NCBI GenBank assembly: GCA_963769605.1
Contig: CAVYML010000001.1
Coordinates: 434,001 to 498,000, forward strand
DNA: 64,000 bases
Direction of reading: 5' to 3'
Source of the DNA: Fen-1254 sp963769605
GTDB taxonomy: Bacteria; Bacteroidota; Ignavibacteria; UBA10030
In this document: piece by piece, positions 43,485 to 52,809 of the stretch
Numbering within the stretch: position 1 is the stretch's first letter
Layout of the letters: each line of letters begins with the position of its first letter
Translations under genes and position numbers: made by a program
Notes under the pieces: generated by a model
Told to the model about the DNA's origin: nothing
Database searches by the model: none
Seen by the model: the letters and a program-made list of their open reading frames with translations, nothing else

Positions 43485-44600
43485 TTAAACTTTTGTCAAT
43501 GTAAACCGCTTCACTATACGCTTCTTGTTATCCGGCATTTGTCCATCGCCACTCAAGCGATAGGACACCTTATCCATTAAAACACGCCTTATTCGCAATG
43601 CAAGTCTTCGGGCAATAGCCGTAATGGCTTTTCTTCCGCTGCCGGTTTGATGCTTGATCCGTTCATACGTTGCTTTGGCACCAGCATCATATCGTATCAA
43701 CGTCCAACTGCTTTCCACTAACCGTGTGCGCACTTGATGGTTTCCACATCGTGTGATGTGTCCCATCCGTATTCTCTCTCCGCTTGAATGCTGACATGGC
43801 GTTAATCCCAGAAAACTCGCCAATTCTTCCGCACGTCCAAAACGTTCAACATTCTGTAATTCTATTAATATGGCCATTGCTGTAAATACCCCTATTCCCG
43901 GTATCTGTGTCAACAATCCAACTCGTTCTTGATACCTCTGCGTCATTGCAAGTTTCTCGATATCATCTGTGAGAACCTTATACTGTTCTGTCAAATCACG
44001 ATACATCTTCAGCAGCGCATCTATGCTCGTCTTTTGTGTCGGATATTCCCACTGGAGCGTCTCTATCCAGTGTATATATACCTCGCTCCAGTGTTCCTTC
44101 AGCGTTGTCGGTGCTTGTTTGCCATGAAACAACAGCATCGACTTTATTTGGGCTTGTGTCTGCCGACGATGATCCTCGATCTGGTTCCTTGTTCGTAATA
44201 ACTGCCGATCTGATCGTTCTTCCGGTGTTAATACATGAATCCTCTTTAAAAATCCTCCAGAGAGCATCGCCGCTAACTTCCTGCTGTCCCTTGGGTCTGT
44301 TTTTACTCTCCCTCCAACTTGAGGTACCAACGACGGCGGCGTTACCATCGAATCAAATCCTGCTTCTACCAAGGCATCGTGTAACCGATATCCCGTTGGC
44401 CCGGCTTCATAGACCGTATGAACTTCACTGCCTTCAAGTCTTTTCAGCAGTCGCACAAGGGCTTCTGTATCTGCTACTACCACCGCGTGATAGATCTCCT
44501 CTCCTTGACAAAGAACGGTTACTGTCCAACTCTCTTTATGAACGTCCAATCCTACAAAAATTAACTTGCCTTTTGCAAAGCTACTTTCTACCTTTCCCAT
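43485..44600 (-). CDS. IS110-family transposase (DEDD recombinase)
   Basis: The 371 residues start with a RuvC-like DEDD domain: Asp19 in GLDVHKES, Glu65 in VYEAGPTGY, Asp102 and Asp105 in TDPRDSRKLA. A coiled region (about 170-215) follows. The C-terminal Transposase_20 domain has IPGIGVFTAMAILIEL, ELASFLGLTPCQHSSG (a conserved Ser candidate) and RIRMGHITRCGNHQVR. The gene looks intact, with a strong AAGGAGG site before the ATG. IS110-family enzymes use an element-encoded guide RNA to choose target and donor DNA. Confidence 0.94.
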   Translation of the reverse strand: MGKVESSFAKGKLIFVGLDVHKESWTVTVLCQGEEIYHAVVVADTEALVRLLKRLEGSEVHTVYEAGPTGYRLHDALVEAGFDSMVTPPSLVPQVGGRVKTDPRDSRKLAAMLSGGFLKRIHVLTPEERSDRQLLRTRNQIEDHRRQTQAQIKSMLLFHGKQAPTTLKEHWSEVYIHWIETLQWEYPTQKTSIDALLKMYRDLTEQYKVLTDDIEKLAMTQRYQERVGLLTQIPGIGVFTAMAILIELQNVERFGRAEELASFLGLTPCQHSSGERIRMGHITRCGNHQVRTRLVESSWTLIRYDAGAKATYERIKHQTGSGRKAITAIARRLALRIRRVLMDKVSYRLSGDGQMPDNKKRIVKRFTLTKV

Positions 44601-44707
44601 GGGATACCTCCTTGATCGCGTTTACCGGGTTATTCCGGTTTTGGGCTTCGAGCCCACATTAGTTATTTGGAACTCCTGTTCCTTTATTATAACTTGCGAC
44701 AAGGAGG
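44599..44707 (-). ncRNA. Candidate structured leader / guide RNA upstream of the IS110 transposase
   Basis: On the minus strand CCTCCTTG (plus 44700-44707) can pair with CAAGGAGG (plus 44607-44614), which is the transposase ribosome site. Between them three local hairpins form: GGAAC/GTTCC (44669-44682), TGGGCT/AGCCCA (44642-44656) and ACCGG/CCGGT (44624-44639). This would be a closed multi-branch fold that hides the ribosome site. It could be translation control, part of a bridge RNA, or both; the RNA has not been shown to exist. Confidence 0.5.
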
Positions 44708-44775
44708 TTTTCCTTTAGTTCGCTCACGTATTTCTTTTTGTTATCTTCGTAACTTTATTGCTCTTTCAATATAGG

Positions 44776-44838
44776 TTCTATTATTTAACGTTCACTCTTC
44801 ATTCTTCTGAATTCTGTCTTCTGTATTCTAAATTCTGC
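44776..44838 (-). repeat. Short-period tract, right half, beside the IS110 element
   Basis: On the minus strand the units run CAGAATT, TAGAATA, CAGAAGA, CAGAATT, CAGAAGA, ATGAAGA, GTGAACG. The CAGAATT/AGAAGA types recur right after nuoD at 26218-26240. The tract begins two bases after the amidohydrolase stop codon. Confidence 0.7.
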
Positions 44839-44840
44839 TA

Positions 44841-45764
44841 TCAACGGTTTTCAATCAACCCGGCCATATTTTCATAAAACATTTTCTTAATATCGGGTAT
44901 TGGAATCCGCATTTCCTGGAGAAGTTTTAATTGATTGTCGACGATATCGTAACGGTATCCTCTTGGGAGCAGGCCGGAGTCGGAGCCGAACAAAATCCGT
45001 CCGGAGCCGAACACGTCGAGGAATTTTTGAAACACGGTCCGCAAGTCGGGTTTTGTCGGATGCTCCTGAGTCCATAAATTCGAACCCGCTGTATCGACAT
45101 AAACATTCGGACATTCTTTTCCCAGTGCAAGCGTTTCTTCAAATTTGCCTGCACCAAAATTAGGAATAATAAATCGTATTCCGGAAAATTTCTTTGCCAC
45201 AGGGATAAGATCTTTAGGATCGGAATATGCCGGTTCTGTTATGGTTGTCATGCCGGCATATTCGCGGGGTCGGATAATCAATTTTCCGAAATGGACGAGC
45301 ATTAGACCCCGCCACTCCTGCAGAAGATTGTACAGCGGAAGAAGCCATTCGTCGGAAACACTCAAATGCGAAAAAGAAGGATACATGACCACACCACGCA
45401 GCTTGTTTTCTTTGAGCCGACGGGCGGCAATTTCCATCATGAGATTGGAATTAGGATCGATGGTGAACATACCGCTCAATCGATCTGGGAAAGCCTGGAC
45501 AGCCTTTACGACGGATTCTTCATCGCCGGGAATACTGCTGAAGAGCATAAGACGTTCGATTTTCCACTTGTCGATGATGTCAATCCATCGTTTGGCAAGC
45601 TGTACCGCATCGTCTCCCGGTACTTCAATATGTCCTTTTGCCGCAAGCGAACGCAGTTCCGAAGCAATATCCAGCCGGTTCGGCTTCTGCCGAACGAGGT
45701 ACTTAAAATAGGTGCCCGTATAAAGATGAACATGGGCGTCGAATATTTTAAACAGTCCGATCAC
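44841..45764 (-). CDS. Amidohydrolase 2 family metal-dependent hydrolase
   Basis: The 307 residues have the TIM-barrel amidohydrolase pattern: FDAHVHLYTG at the N-terminus (HxH), LVHFGK in the middle, and LFGSDSGLLPRGYR near the end with the catalytic Asp. This fits the amidohydrolase_2 group (decarboxylases and hydrolases). The start is a GTG directly abutting the stop codon of the mqnD-like gene, so it is translated from the same message. A role in menaquinone metabolism is possible by context but not shown. Confidence 0.82.
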   Translation of the reverse strand: MIGLFKIFDAHVHLYTGTYFKYLVRQKPNRLDIASELRSLAAKGHIEVPGDDAVQLAKRWIDIIDKWKIERLMLFSSIPGDEESVVKAVQAFPDRLSGMFTIDPNSNLMMEIAARRLKENKLRGVVMYPSFSHLSVSDEWLLPLYNLLQEWRGLMLVHFGKLIIRPREYAGMTTITEPAYSDPKDLIPVAKKFSGIRFIIPNFGAGKFEETLALGKECPNVYVDTAGSNLWTQEHPTKPDLRTVFQKFLDVFGSGRILFGSDSGLLPRGYRYDIVDNQLKLLQEMRIPIPDIKKMFYENMAGLIENR

Positions 45765-46601
45765 TTAGAATAACTCAATGGCAGGAACTGGCGGAATAAG
45801 TTTTTTCTCCGATCCGAGCCGGAAAAGAGTTTCCAGCGCTGTTTTTCCGCGCTGACCCATATCGATGGTCAATTCGTTGACATACATTTTAACAAAACGC
45901 GCACCGAGCTGCCCGTCGATTCCTCTTCCGTACTGAAGAGAATATGGGATTGCTTCTTCCTGATGTGTATACCCGTAATGAATACTTTTCTTAAGTCCGT
46001 CGGAGAGCAGCCGAGCAAGCTGTTCGCCGAGATCTTTCCGGACAATATCCAATCCGAGTGGAAGCGGAAGCGTGCCGTATCGTTCTTTCCACAATTCCCC
46101 GAAGTCGAGAATTTTTTTAAAACCTTCGGCTGCATAAGTAATTTGACCTTCATGAATAAGGAGTCCCGCATCGAACTCTCCGGAAGCGACCCGCGGCATA
46201 ATCTGATCGAAAGGAATATCGGCATGAGCGATACCGTCCGTAAAAATTTTAAAGAGCAGGGTCGCCGTTGTCAGCTTGCCTGGAGTCGCCACGGTTTTTC
46301 CTTTCAACTCTTCAAGCGATTTGTATTTTTTGGAAACGATGACCGGTCCGTATCCTTCTCCCATGCTTGCACCGGTTGCCATAATCCAATAGTGATCCGC
46401 AACGAAGGGATAGGCATGCGCAGAAATTGCCGTTACTTCCAATTCCCGGTTCATTGCGCGCTGGTTCAAGGTCTGGATGTCTTCCAGCCGGTGCTCAATG
46501 GCAATATCGTCGAGCTTTACTTTGCCCGACGATAAACCGTAGAACATAAAAGCGTCATCGGGATCGGGACTATGTCCCACATGTATAATTCTGTCGGTCA
46601 T
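45765..46601 (-). CDS. mqnD: MqnD-like menaquinone biosynthesis protein (futalosine pathway family)
   Basis: From the ATG at 46601 the product is 278 residues and opens with IIHVGHSPDPDDAFMFYGL. That is the characteristic start of the MqnA/MqnD substrate-binding-like family, whose MqnD branch turns cyclic de-hypoxanthine futalosine into 1,4-dihydroxy-6-naphthoate. Later LKGKTVATPGKLTTA and GEFDAGLLIHEGQITY also fit. Close linkage to menG supports a menaquinone role. MqnA-type members share the fold, so the exact step carries some doubt. Confidence 0.8.
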   Translation of the reverse strand: MTDRIIHVGHSPDPDDAFMFYGLSSGKVKLDDIAIEHRLEDIQTLNQRAMNRELEVTAISAHAYPFVADHYWIMATGASMGEGYGPVIVSKKYKSLEELKGKTVATPGKLTTATLLFKIFTDGIAHADIPFDQIMPRVASGEFDAGLLIHEGQITYAAEGFKKILDFGELWKERYGTLPLPLGLDIVRKDLGEQLARLLSDGLKKSIHYGYTHQEEAIPYSLQYGRGIDGQLGARFVKMYVNELTIDMGQRGKTALETLFRLGSEKKLIPPVPAIELF

Positions 46602-46612
46602 GATAGGAGCCT

Positions 46613-47341
46613 TTATTTTATCGCAAGATATATGGAAGCGATACCGAATGTTTGTGGAAAACAACTTACACTATTGAAGCCGGCAGAAAGCAGAAGCGCT
46701 GAAAATGCCGGAGAATCCGGAAATTCCGATACCGTAGAAGGCAAATATTCGTATGCACTCCGGCTGTGTGTCAGCCAGCCTCCGATGCGGGGAAGTATGC
46801 GTTTAATGTAAAAGCCGTAGATCCATGCAGCGGGAAAATGCGCAGGTGTAGAAAATTCCAAAATGACTGCTGCGCCTTTGGAGCGGAGGATGCGGTGGAA
46901 TTCCGACAATCCTTTCTCGAGATTTGAAAAATTCCGCACGCCGAAAGCCGCCGTTACTGCATCGAACGACTCGGGAGGAAACATTAAATGCTCCGCTTCA
47001 CCGATTTCCAGCGTAATCATATTGTCGAGATGTTTGGCTGATATTTTTTCTTTTCCTCGTTCCAGCATCTTCGAGGATATGTCGATACCGGTAATATGTT
47101 CGGGATGGATGCGCGCTGCTGCGATTGCAAAGTCTGCTGTTCCCGTGGCAACGTCGAGTATCAACCGCGGTTGCATTGGTTTCAGGAGATTCACAGCCCG
47201 CCTCCTCCAGAGGATGTCGATTCCGGAACTCAAAATATGATTGAGCGAATCGTAGCGATAAGCGATGGAATCAAAAAGATTTCGTACATAGGCTTGTTCA
47301 TACGTACGGCGTTGTTGACTCGAATATTCCGGTGCGTTCAT
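46613..47341 (-). CDS. menG: Demethylmenaquinone methyltransferase (UbiE/MenG)
   Basis: The 242 residues include VRNLFDSIAYRYDSLNHILSSG, the AdoMet site DVATGTADFAI, GIDISSKML and FGVRNFSNLEKGLSEFHRIL, all typical of UbiE/MenG. It methylates demethylmenaquinone. The ATG at 47341 is favoured over a TTG nine bases upstream. The mqnD-like gene begins 11 bases after its stop, making a likely quinone operon. Confidence 0.93.
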   Translation of the reverse strand: MNAPEYSSQQRRTYEQAYVRNLFDSIAYRYDSLNHILSSGIDILWRRRAVNLLKPMQPRLILDVATGTADFAIAAARIHPEHITGIDISSKMLERGKEKISAKHLDNMITLEIGEAEHLMFPPESFDAVTAAFGVRNFSNLEKGLSEFHRILRSKGAAVILEFSTPAHFPAAWIYGFYIKRILPRIGGWLTHSRSAYEYLPSTVSEFPDSPAFSALLLSAGFNSVSCFPQTFGIASIYLAIK

Positions 47342-47482
47342 GTACGGCAATCAATGATAATAAATTATAATTGAATATACGCACAAGAGCTAAAAATTCC
47401 AATGAACAAATGCGGAAGAAAGAGTAAAAACTTGAATTCATGTGAAGTTTGCTGTATTATATTGAAAGAAAAAGGATTTCAA

Positions 47483-48325
47483 ATGATGCCGCAGTATATC
47501 GATTCCCATGCTCATCTTTTTTTTGAAGAATACCGCACTGATCTTCAGGTTGTTCTCGATCGTGCAAAAGAATCTGGAATTTGTGCCGTCATTGTTCCGG
47601 GGACGGACTTAAAAACAAGCAGAGAGGCAGTGGTTTTGGCTGAAAAATTTCCCGAAATTTCAGCATGTGTCGGTATTCATCCTCATGATGCATCGGGCAC
47701 TTCGGATAAGGATCTTGAGGAGATTGAAGAGTTAAGCCGTCATCCGAAAGTCGTTGCAATCGGTGAGATCGGACTCGATTATCATTACGATTATTCGCCC
47801 CGGGGAAAACAGACGGAATTGCTTATTGCACAGTTGGAGCTTGCAGTGCGGCGAAATCTTCCATGTGTTTTGCATACTCGCGAATCCATGGCCGATGTCA
47901 GCGGGATTGTCGCCAAAATTATACAAAAATATCCGGTATGGCGTGCCGGCGGTCTGCCCCGGAGGGGAGTCTTTCATTGTTTCCCCGGTACAGCAGAAGA
48001 AGCTCTACGCGTGCGGGAGATGGGTTTTTGGGTCTCGTTTACGGGAAATGTGACATTTAAAAAATCGACCTCCATCGATGTCGTAAGGGAACTCGGAATG
48101 GATCGGTTTTTTTTGGAAACCGATTCTCCGTATATGACTCCTGTGCCCTTGCGAGGCAGCCGTAATGAGCCGGCATATATCGCCCGAATCGGAAAAATGT
48201 TAGCACAGACATTAAACGTGGAAGAATCGGAACTGGCCCGAACGACGACATCCAATGCAATGGCATTGTTTGCATTGAATATTTCCGGTTCCGTTTGGGA
48301 AAAATCATTTGAACGCTTTTCATAG
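47483..48325 (+). CDS. tatD: TatD-family deoxyribonuclease
   Basis: The 280 residues start at the ATG at 47483 with an AAAGGA site; a longer reading would add a Cys-rich stretch with no family match. Metal-binding motifs are YIDSHAHL, GIHPHDA, IGEIGLDYHYD, LHTRE, FHCFPG and LETDSPYMTP. TatD proteins are metal-dependent 3'-5' exonucleases or D-aminoacyl-tRNA deacylase-like enzymes of the cytoplasm. It is a single-gene unit divergent from menG. Confidence 0.92.
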   Translation: MMPQYIDSHAHLFFEEYRTDLQVVLDRAKESGICAVIVPGTDLKTSREAVVLAEKFPEISACVGIHPHDASGTSDKDLEEIEELSRHPKVVAIGEIGLDYHYDYSPRGKQTELLIAQLELAVRRNLPCVLHTRESMADVSGIVAKIIQKYPVWRAGGLPRRGVFHCFPGTAEEALRVREMGFWVSFTGNVTFKKSTSIDVVRELGMDRFFLETDSPYMTPVPLRGSRNEPAYIARIGKMLAQTLNVEESELARTTTSNAMALFALNISGSVWEKSFERFS

Positions 48326-48590
48326 CACTGTTTTCTATCTGGTCTAAATTTAAAATCGGAGATAGTAAAGTAGTTTTGGGAAAAACGCGCCGGTACAATG
48401 ATCGTCGAAAATTCCTCGATTGATGCAAAACGGTTATACAGATTGATGGGATTCCGGATCAGTTCAGAATGGATCACTTTTTGGTTGGCAGCTAAAAAGT
48501 TAAAATATCAAAATTTTCGCTTACACTGGTTTCCTGAATGATTATGATTTTTTTTCGATTCTTCTACAAATGACGAGGAGTTCCCATCCA

Positions 48591-51500
48591 TTAAAAAACA
48601 TATCTGGCTCCGAACTGCATACTAAATCCGTACAACTGCTGACTAACAGGCATAGATCCCGCAAGTGTGTTCATATCATAAGAATCTATATGTGAACCTA
48701 TATTGATGAAATTTGCAAATACTGCCAAATGATCTGTCAGTTTTTGCTTGAGCATAATATCGACCAAAGATTCGCCATCGTAATAAGTATCGCCTACAGA
48801 ATATATCGGATCCAGACTTGTGAGTGTCTTTCCCTGATATTTGAACGATACCCTTGAACTAAATCCTAAATAATCCCAGCCGATAATTGCATTATACATC
48901 GCATCCGGCATGTTTCGCAATGAACCGGGTCTTGTCTTATAAGCGTTATAATATGTATATGTCCAGTTGCCGTTGCTTAATGTGGAATCCTTTTTTACTG
49001 TTGTATTATTAAAATACGGATAGACCGTATGAGAACTCATGAACGAAGCATTCAGGTCGAGCACCAAGCCGCTTAAAATTCCCGGCAAATACCAAAGGTG
49101 TGTTTGCCATGAGAGTTCTATTCCTCTGGCAAAAGCATTTCCCGGATTATTAATCGGAATAGTGCACGTAAGGGTTTGATTTGCCGTCGTCTGGTTAAGA
49201 TATGCGGTGTCAAAATACGCCAGCGGCGGCAATCGATTCAACATATCGGAAGGCGCTCCATAGATGAGACTTCGTCCGTACGATGACGGCATATAGCCCG
49301 GCATATCGTAAGGAAGATCTTTGATCTCTTTATAAAAAAAATCGGCTGTAAACAAACCAATGTGATTACTGAAGACAGATCCTCCCAGGTCAAAGTTCGT
49401 CGCGAGAGCCGGTCCTAAATACGGATTGCCTGCCGCATCAATAATATTGTTTCCAGTTCTCGAATAATCTATAATCGGCGTCGAATAATCTACCAATGGC
49501 GCAAGGTCTGAAAAATTCGGCCTGGATGCGCTTGTATAATAAGCGCCCATAAATTGGACGTTCTGGTTTATTTTATACATGAGATTTACTGAAGGGAATA
49601 AATCCACGTGAACTGCATCGATTGTTCTCCAAGCTGGTGTTCCATTGACACCATTTTGGCTGCTGTTATTCGTATAAACACTATAGGCACTGTAATCGCC
49701 TTTAACTTGTTCCCACCTAACACCGGCAACTAATGACAAATCTGATCCTATATTAAATTCTCCCATGATATAACTGGCGCCTAATTGTTCTTTAGCTTCC
49801 AAATCGGAATTGTAGCTCTGAGATCCATCTATCCACCATCCCCACCATTGTCCGGGAGATAGCCATGCTTTCAAGTTCTGTCCAATGTTATACAATAAAT
49901 TTTCATCGTAATTCCAAGCAGGCAATTGATATGCCCCTTTGAGGAATGTGGGGGCATTATAACCGGCCTGTGTAAAATTTAAAGCGGAAATTCCCTGATT
50001 GATGTCGACTTGTGTATCCCACGGGTCAGGATAATATGCTTGCAGGAACGACGAAAATCTGGATCCAGAGCTCATCCCAGTACCATTCCAATGCATATCA
50101 AAGTATTCACTAAAACCATTCGTCACACGGTCAAATTCGTGGTACTTACCACCTAAAGATATTGTTCCCGACAAATAATCGGACACTCTGAATGGAATAT
50201 GATAATCGAGCTTTACGTCATTTGAATTATCGTTAAGAAAATTATGGGCATAATCTATATCCGGTGTATACCAATTACTCTCTTTGAGCAGAGGGAAAGA
50301 AAGAGCCATTAATGTTGAGGGCTGCGCATACACGTTTTGATTGGCAGCGTAAGGATTCATGATCATATTTTGTATAAAATAAAATCCATAGACTGAATTA
50401 TTATAATCGGATTTTGTAAAAGAATATGACGCGTCTAATTCTGTGCCTGCAAATTTAAACTTAGCCTGCACAGAATGTGTTCTTTCTTCTGTTGTAAAGT
50501 CTTGAATAGTATAAATGCTGCTAAATAAACCAGCATTGAGGAAGTAGTCCGATGGATTAAAATCCGTATTAAAATCAGACCTTGCATCATGATCCTGTTT
50601 CTGTGTGTAGATATTAAAGAATTTCAAATCCACAAAATCCGACTCATAGTCTAAGACAACGCTTCCGCCATATCTCTTCCTGTCCAAATTATCCACTATC
50701 AGTCCGGCGTTATTAGTATTTTGAAGCAGACTATAGACCACACCGTTTATCGCAGTACCGGCAGTGTTAGGGGTTAAGCCGCTATACCCTGCATTAAATT
50801 GCTGAAATGGAAGCGTCTTATCCTCAGCGTTTAATTGTACACGTACGCCGATTGCGTCATTAAAGAACCTGTCGCTTATACTCCCCGTTGCTTTATAGTT
50901 TTTCCAGTTTGATGCCAAATCGTTATAACCGACATCGACTTTAAGGTCGGAATGCAATCCTGCTTGAGCTACCCGCAAGGTCAAGTTTACAGTTCCTCCG
51001 ATTGCATCTGCATCCATATTCGGCATTAATGATTTTGAAACCTCTGCCATCTTTACAAAGTCATCGCTGATCATGCTCAAATCGATGCTTCGATCTGAGT
51101 AATTGCTGTATCCATAATTTGAATTGGTAGCGGCAAGTCCGCCATTCGTTGAGACCATCGGCACTCCTTCGATGGTGACACTGTTGAATTGAGGAGACAT
51201 TCCGCGGATAATAACTTGATTGGCTTCTCCGTTTTGCCTGTTTAATGTAATACTTGGGAATCTGCCGATTGATTCCGCTAGAGTTGCATCCGGCAGCTCC
51301 TCCATTTTTTCGGAAGAGACCACATTGGTGACATTATTAGAAGCAAGCTGTTGGTCAATTGCTTCATTCTGGCCTTCGGCCTTCTTAGACACAGGACAGT
51401 ACGTTCCACCAATCGGATTAGGAATCAGTCGAAATATTTTTTCGACGACGACGCCCTCAGGAACGACAACTTGCTCCGTTATCGTAAAATATCCGACGTA

Positions 51501-51755
51501 CGAAATCTTTAAGGTTTTTTCACCACTTGGTACATCATGGATGGTAACTTCGCCGTCGAGATTGGAAGCAGCGCCAAGGCTTGTTCCCACGACTACAACG
51601 TTTGCTCCAATAAGAGGATCACCTGTCAATGAATCTAAAATCTTTCCCTTGATAGTGCCGGATCCGGCGGCAAATAGTGATTGAACCCCAAATGACGACA
51701 TTACCAATATGATTGAAAAATATTTGGCGCGAAAATAAACTGTCCTCATTATCAT
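48591..51755 (-). CDS. TonB-dependent outer-membrane receptor with carboxypeptidase-like domain
   Basis: The 1054 residues open with a signal peptide ending SLFAAGS, then a CarboxypepD_reg-like domain (GTIKGKILDSLTGDPLIGANVVV, to about 115). The TonB plug (SSEKMEELPDATLAESIGRFPSITLNRQ, VIIRGMSPQFNSVTIEGVPM) follows, and a long beta-barrel ends MQFGARYVF with terminal Phe. The plug resembles the TonB receptors of oligosaccharide-type uptake systems. No SusD partner is next to it. A GGAGGAG site precedes the ATG at 51755. Secreted proteins and an ECF pair lie nearby. Confidence 0.9.
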   Translation of the reverse strand: MIMRTVYFRAKYFSIILVMSSFGVQSLFAAGSGTIKGKILDSLTGDPLIGANVVVVGTSLGAASNLDGEVTIHDVPSGEKTLKISYVGYFTITEQVVVPEGVVVEKIFRLIPNPIGGTYCPVSKKAEGQNEAIDQQLASNNVTNVVSSEKMEELPDATLAESIGRFPSITLNRQNGEANQVIIRGMSPQFNSVTIEGVPMVSTNGGLAATNSNYGYSNYSDRSIDLSMISDDFVKMAEVSKSLMPNMDADAIGGTVNLTLRVAQAGLHSDLKVDVGYNDLASNWKNYKATGSISDRFFNDAIGVRVQLNAEDKTLPFQQFNAGYSGLTPNTAGTAINGVVYSLLQNTNNAGLIVDNLDRKRYGGSVVLDYESDFVDLKFFNIYTQKQDHDARSDFNTDFNPSDYFLNAGLFSSIYTIQDFTTEERTHSVQAKFKFAGTELDASYSFTKSDYNNSVYGFYFIQNMIMNPYAANQNVYAQPSTLMALSFPLLKESNWYTPDIDYAHNFLNDNSNDVKLDYHIPFRVSDYLSGTISLGGKYHEFDRVTNGFSEYFDMHWNGTGMSSGSRFSSFLQAYYPDPWDTQVDINQGISALNFTQAGYNAPTFLKGAYQLPAWNYDENLLYNIGQNLKAWLSPGQWWGWWIDGSQSYNSDLEAKEQLGASYIMGEFNIGSDLSLVAGVRWEQVKGDYSAYSVYTNNSSQNGVNGTPAWRTIDAVHVDLFPSVNLMYKINQNVQFMGAYYTSASRPNFSDLAPLVDYSTPIIDYSRTGNNIIDAAGNPYLGPALATNFDLGGSVFSNHIGLFTADFFYKEIKDLPYDMPGYMPSSYGRSLIYGAPSDMLNRLPPLAYFDTAYLNQTTANQTLTCTIPINNPGNAFARGIELSWQTHLWYLPGILSGLVLDLNASFMSSHTVYPYFNNTTVKKDSTLSNGNWTYTYYNAYKTRPGSLRNMPDAMYNAIIGWDYLGFSSRVSFKYQGKTLTSLDPIYSVGDTYYDGESLVDIMLKQKLTDHLAVFANFINIGSHIDSYDMNTLAGSMPVSQQLYGFSMQFGARYVF

Positions 51756-52291
51756 TCCACTCCTCCATCAATTATTGTTAGCTGTTCCCATTATTTATAG
51801 TGTTCAAACCTGCGTTATTTTTAAGATCATACAATATGAACTTCACTTGAATTCACATATATGATTCACTTAAAAGATTATCTTCAAGTTTTGTCTAAAT
51901 AGTGCCCCGCATTTGTGGAGAAATGCTGAAATAAATTAACCAATTGACGAAGGAATGTCAATATGACATCGATTAGATGGTGACCCGCTGTCCTGAATTT
52001 CGGGTGCAAAGGAGCGGAATCCAAAAAGCGGGAGATGCCGTAAAGCGGCGCATTCGTGTATGACAACTTTACTTTATTCTTCGCTTTCCGTACTGTGCGT
52101 AACATCAGTTAATTATTGATAATGATATAGGTAGTCGAAAAGACATAATCGTTATTTAGCAAAGGAAAAGGAAGTATTTTAGTTAAAAATGACTTTGCTT
52201 AGCCTGACTTAAATTCAGCATCGTTCACTTGGCAAGTACGGATAAAATCATTAACGCCAGGCAGAAAATGCAAAACTATTAAGGAGCAGAT
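51756..52291. other. Divergent intergenic region
   Basis: This stretch of about 535 bases lies between the TonB receptor and a small lipoprotein gene read the other way. It must contain both promoters. A weak minus-strand open frame at 51884-52105 has no ribosome site or recognisable content. No repeat of the heptamer type is present. Confidence 0.4.
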
Positions 52292-52753
52292 ATGCGGTAT
52301 TTTATTTTGGCCTTATCTATTGCACTCATCATCAATGGCTGCAAAAAAAACAGTAATCCAGTTGCATCAGTAACAAATCCTGCTTTGAGCGTTAGTCAAG
52401 TCAGCGACAGTATGCAATACACGTTTGCAATACCGCGATCAGTATTTGGAATTCATGATACTCTAAGTGCGTCATTTACCGCTTTTAATCAATCAGCGGA
52501 ACCGGACACGTTGATGATAGGATATTTTCAATGGTCGCTGAAAAACGAAAGTGGACGAACATTAATGGGTGGACCTGGACCACTCTCAGTTCCTGCAATA
52601 CGTTTAATAATAAATTCCCATCAGTCAAAAGAGATATTTGGATTATACCAAGCTGTCATGGATACATCGGGGGCGCCGATCATTGCAGGCTCCTATATAT
52701 TGCAAGGGTTATATCATTCATTGTCATTTACTCTTGATCTTTCATTACAATAA
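52292..52753 (+). CDS. Small lipoprotein, BsuPI-like beta domain
   Basis: The 153 residues start with a lipoprotein signal ending LIINGC, followed by KKNSNP. The mature part alternates beta strands: DTLSASFTAFNQSAEPDTLMIGYFQWSLKNESGRTL and a later IIAGSYILQGLYHSLS. That pattern resembles the BsuPI-type protease-inhibitor fold, which is an inference only. An AAGGAG site precedes the ATG. Confidence 0.62.
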   Translation: MRYFILALSIALIINGCKKNSNPVASVTNPALSVSQVSDSMQYTFAIPRSVFGIHDTLSASFTAFNQSAEPDTLMIGYFQWSLKNESGRTLMGGPGPLSVPAIRLIINSHQSKEIFGLYQAVMDTSGAPIIAGSYILQGLYHSLSFTLDLSLQ

Positions 52754-52809
52754 ATTTTGGGATTGCAAACTACAAAGACTTTATTTGTTGGTCAACAATC
52801 TTAGCGCTC

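Larger units (their letters stand above)
43256..44775 (-). mobile_element. IS110-family insertion sequence with 13-bp inverted repeats
   Basis: CCTATATTGAAAG at 43256-43268 and its exact inverse at 44763-44775 bracket one transposase gene. IS110 proper usually lacks inverted repeats, while the IS1111 subgroup has short subterminal ones, so this copy leans to IS1111-like. True ends may lie a few bases outside the repeats. Non-coding flanks are 175 bases before the transposase and 229 after it. Both outer flanks are repeat-tract DNA, which shows that the element landed in a heptamer tract. Confidence 0.85.

Noticed and set aside
51884..52105. Minus-strand open frame of 73 codons upstream of the TonB receptor
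   Set aside because: No ribosome site, no homology I recognise, and it lies in a probable promoter region.
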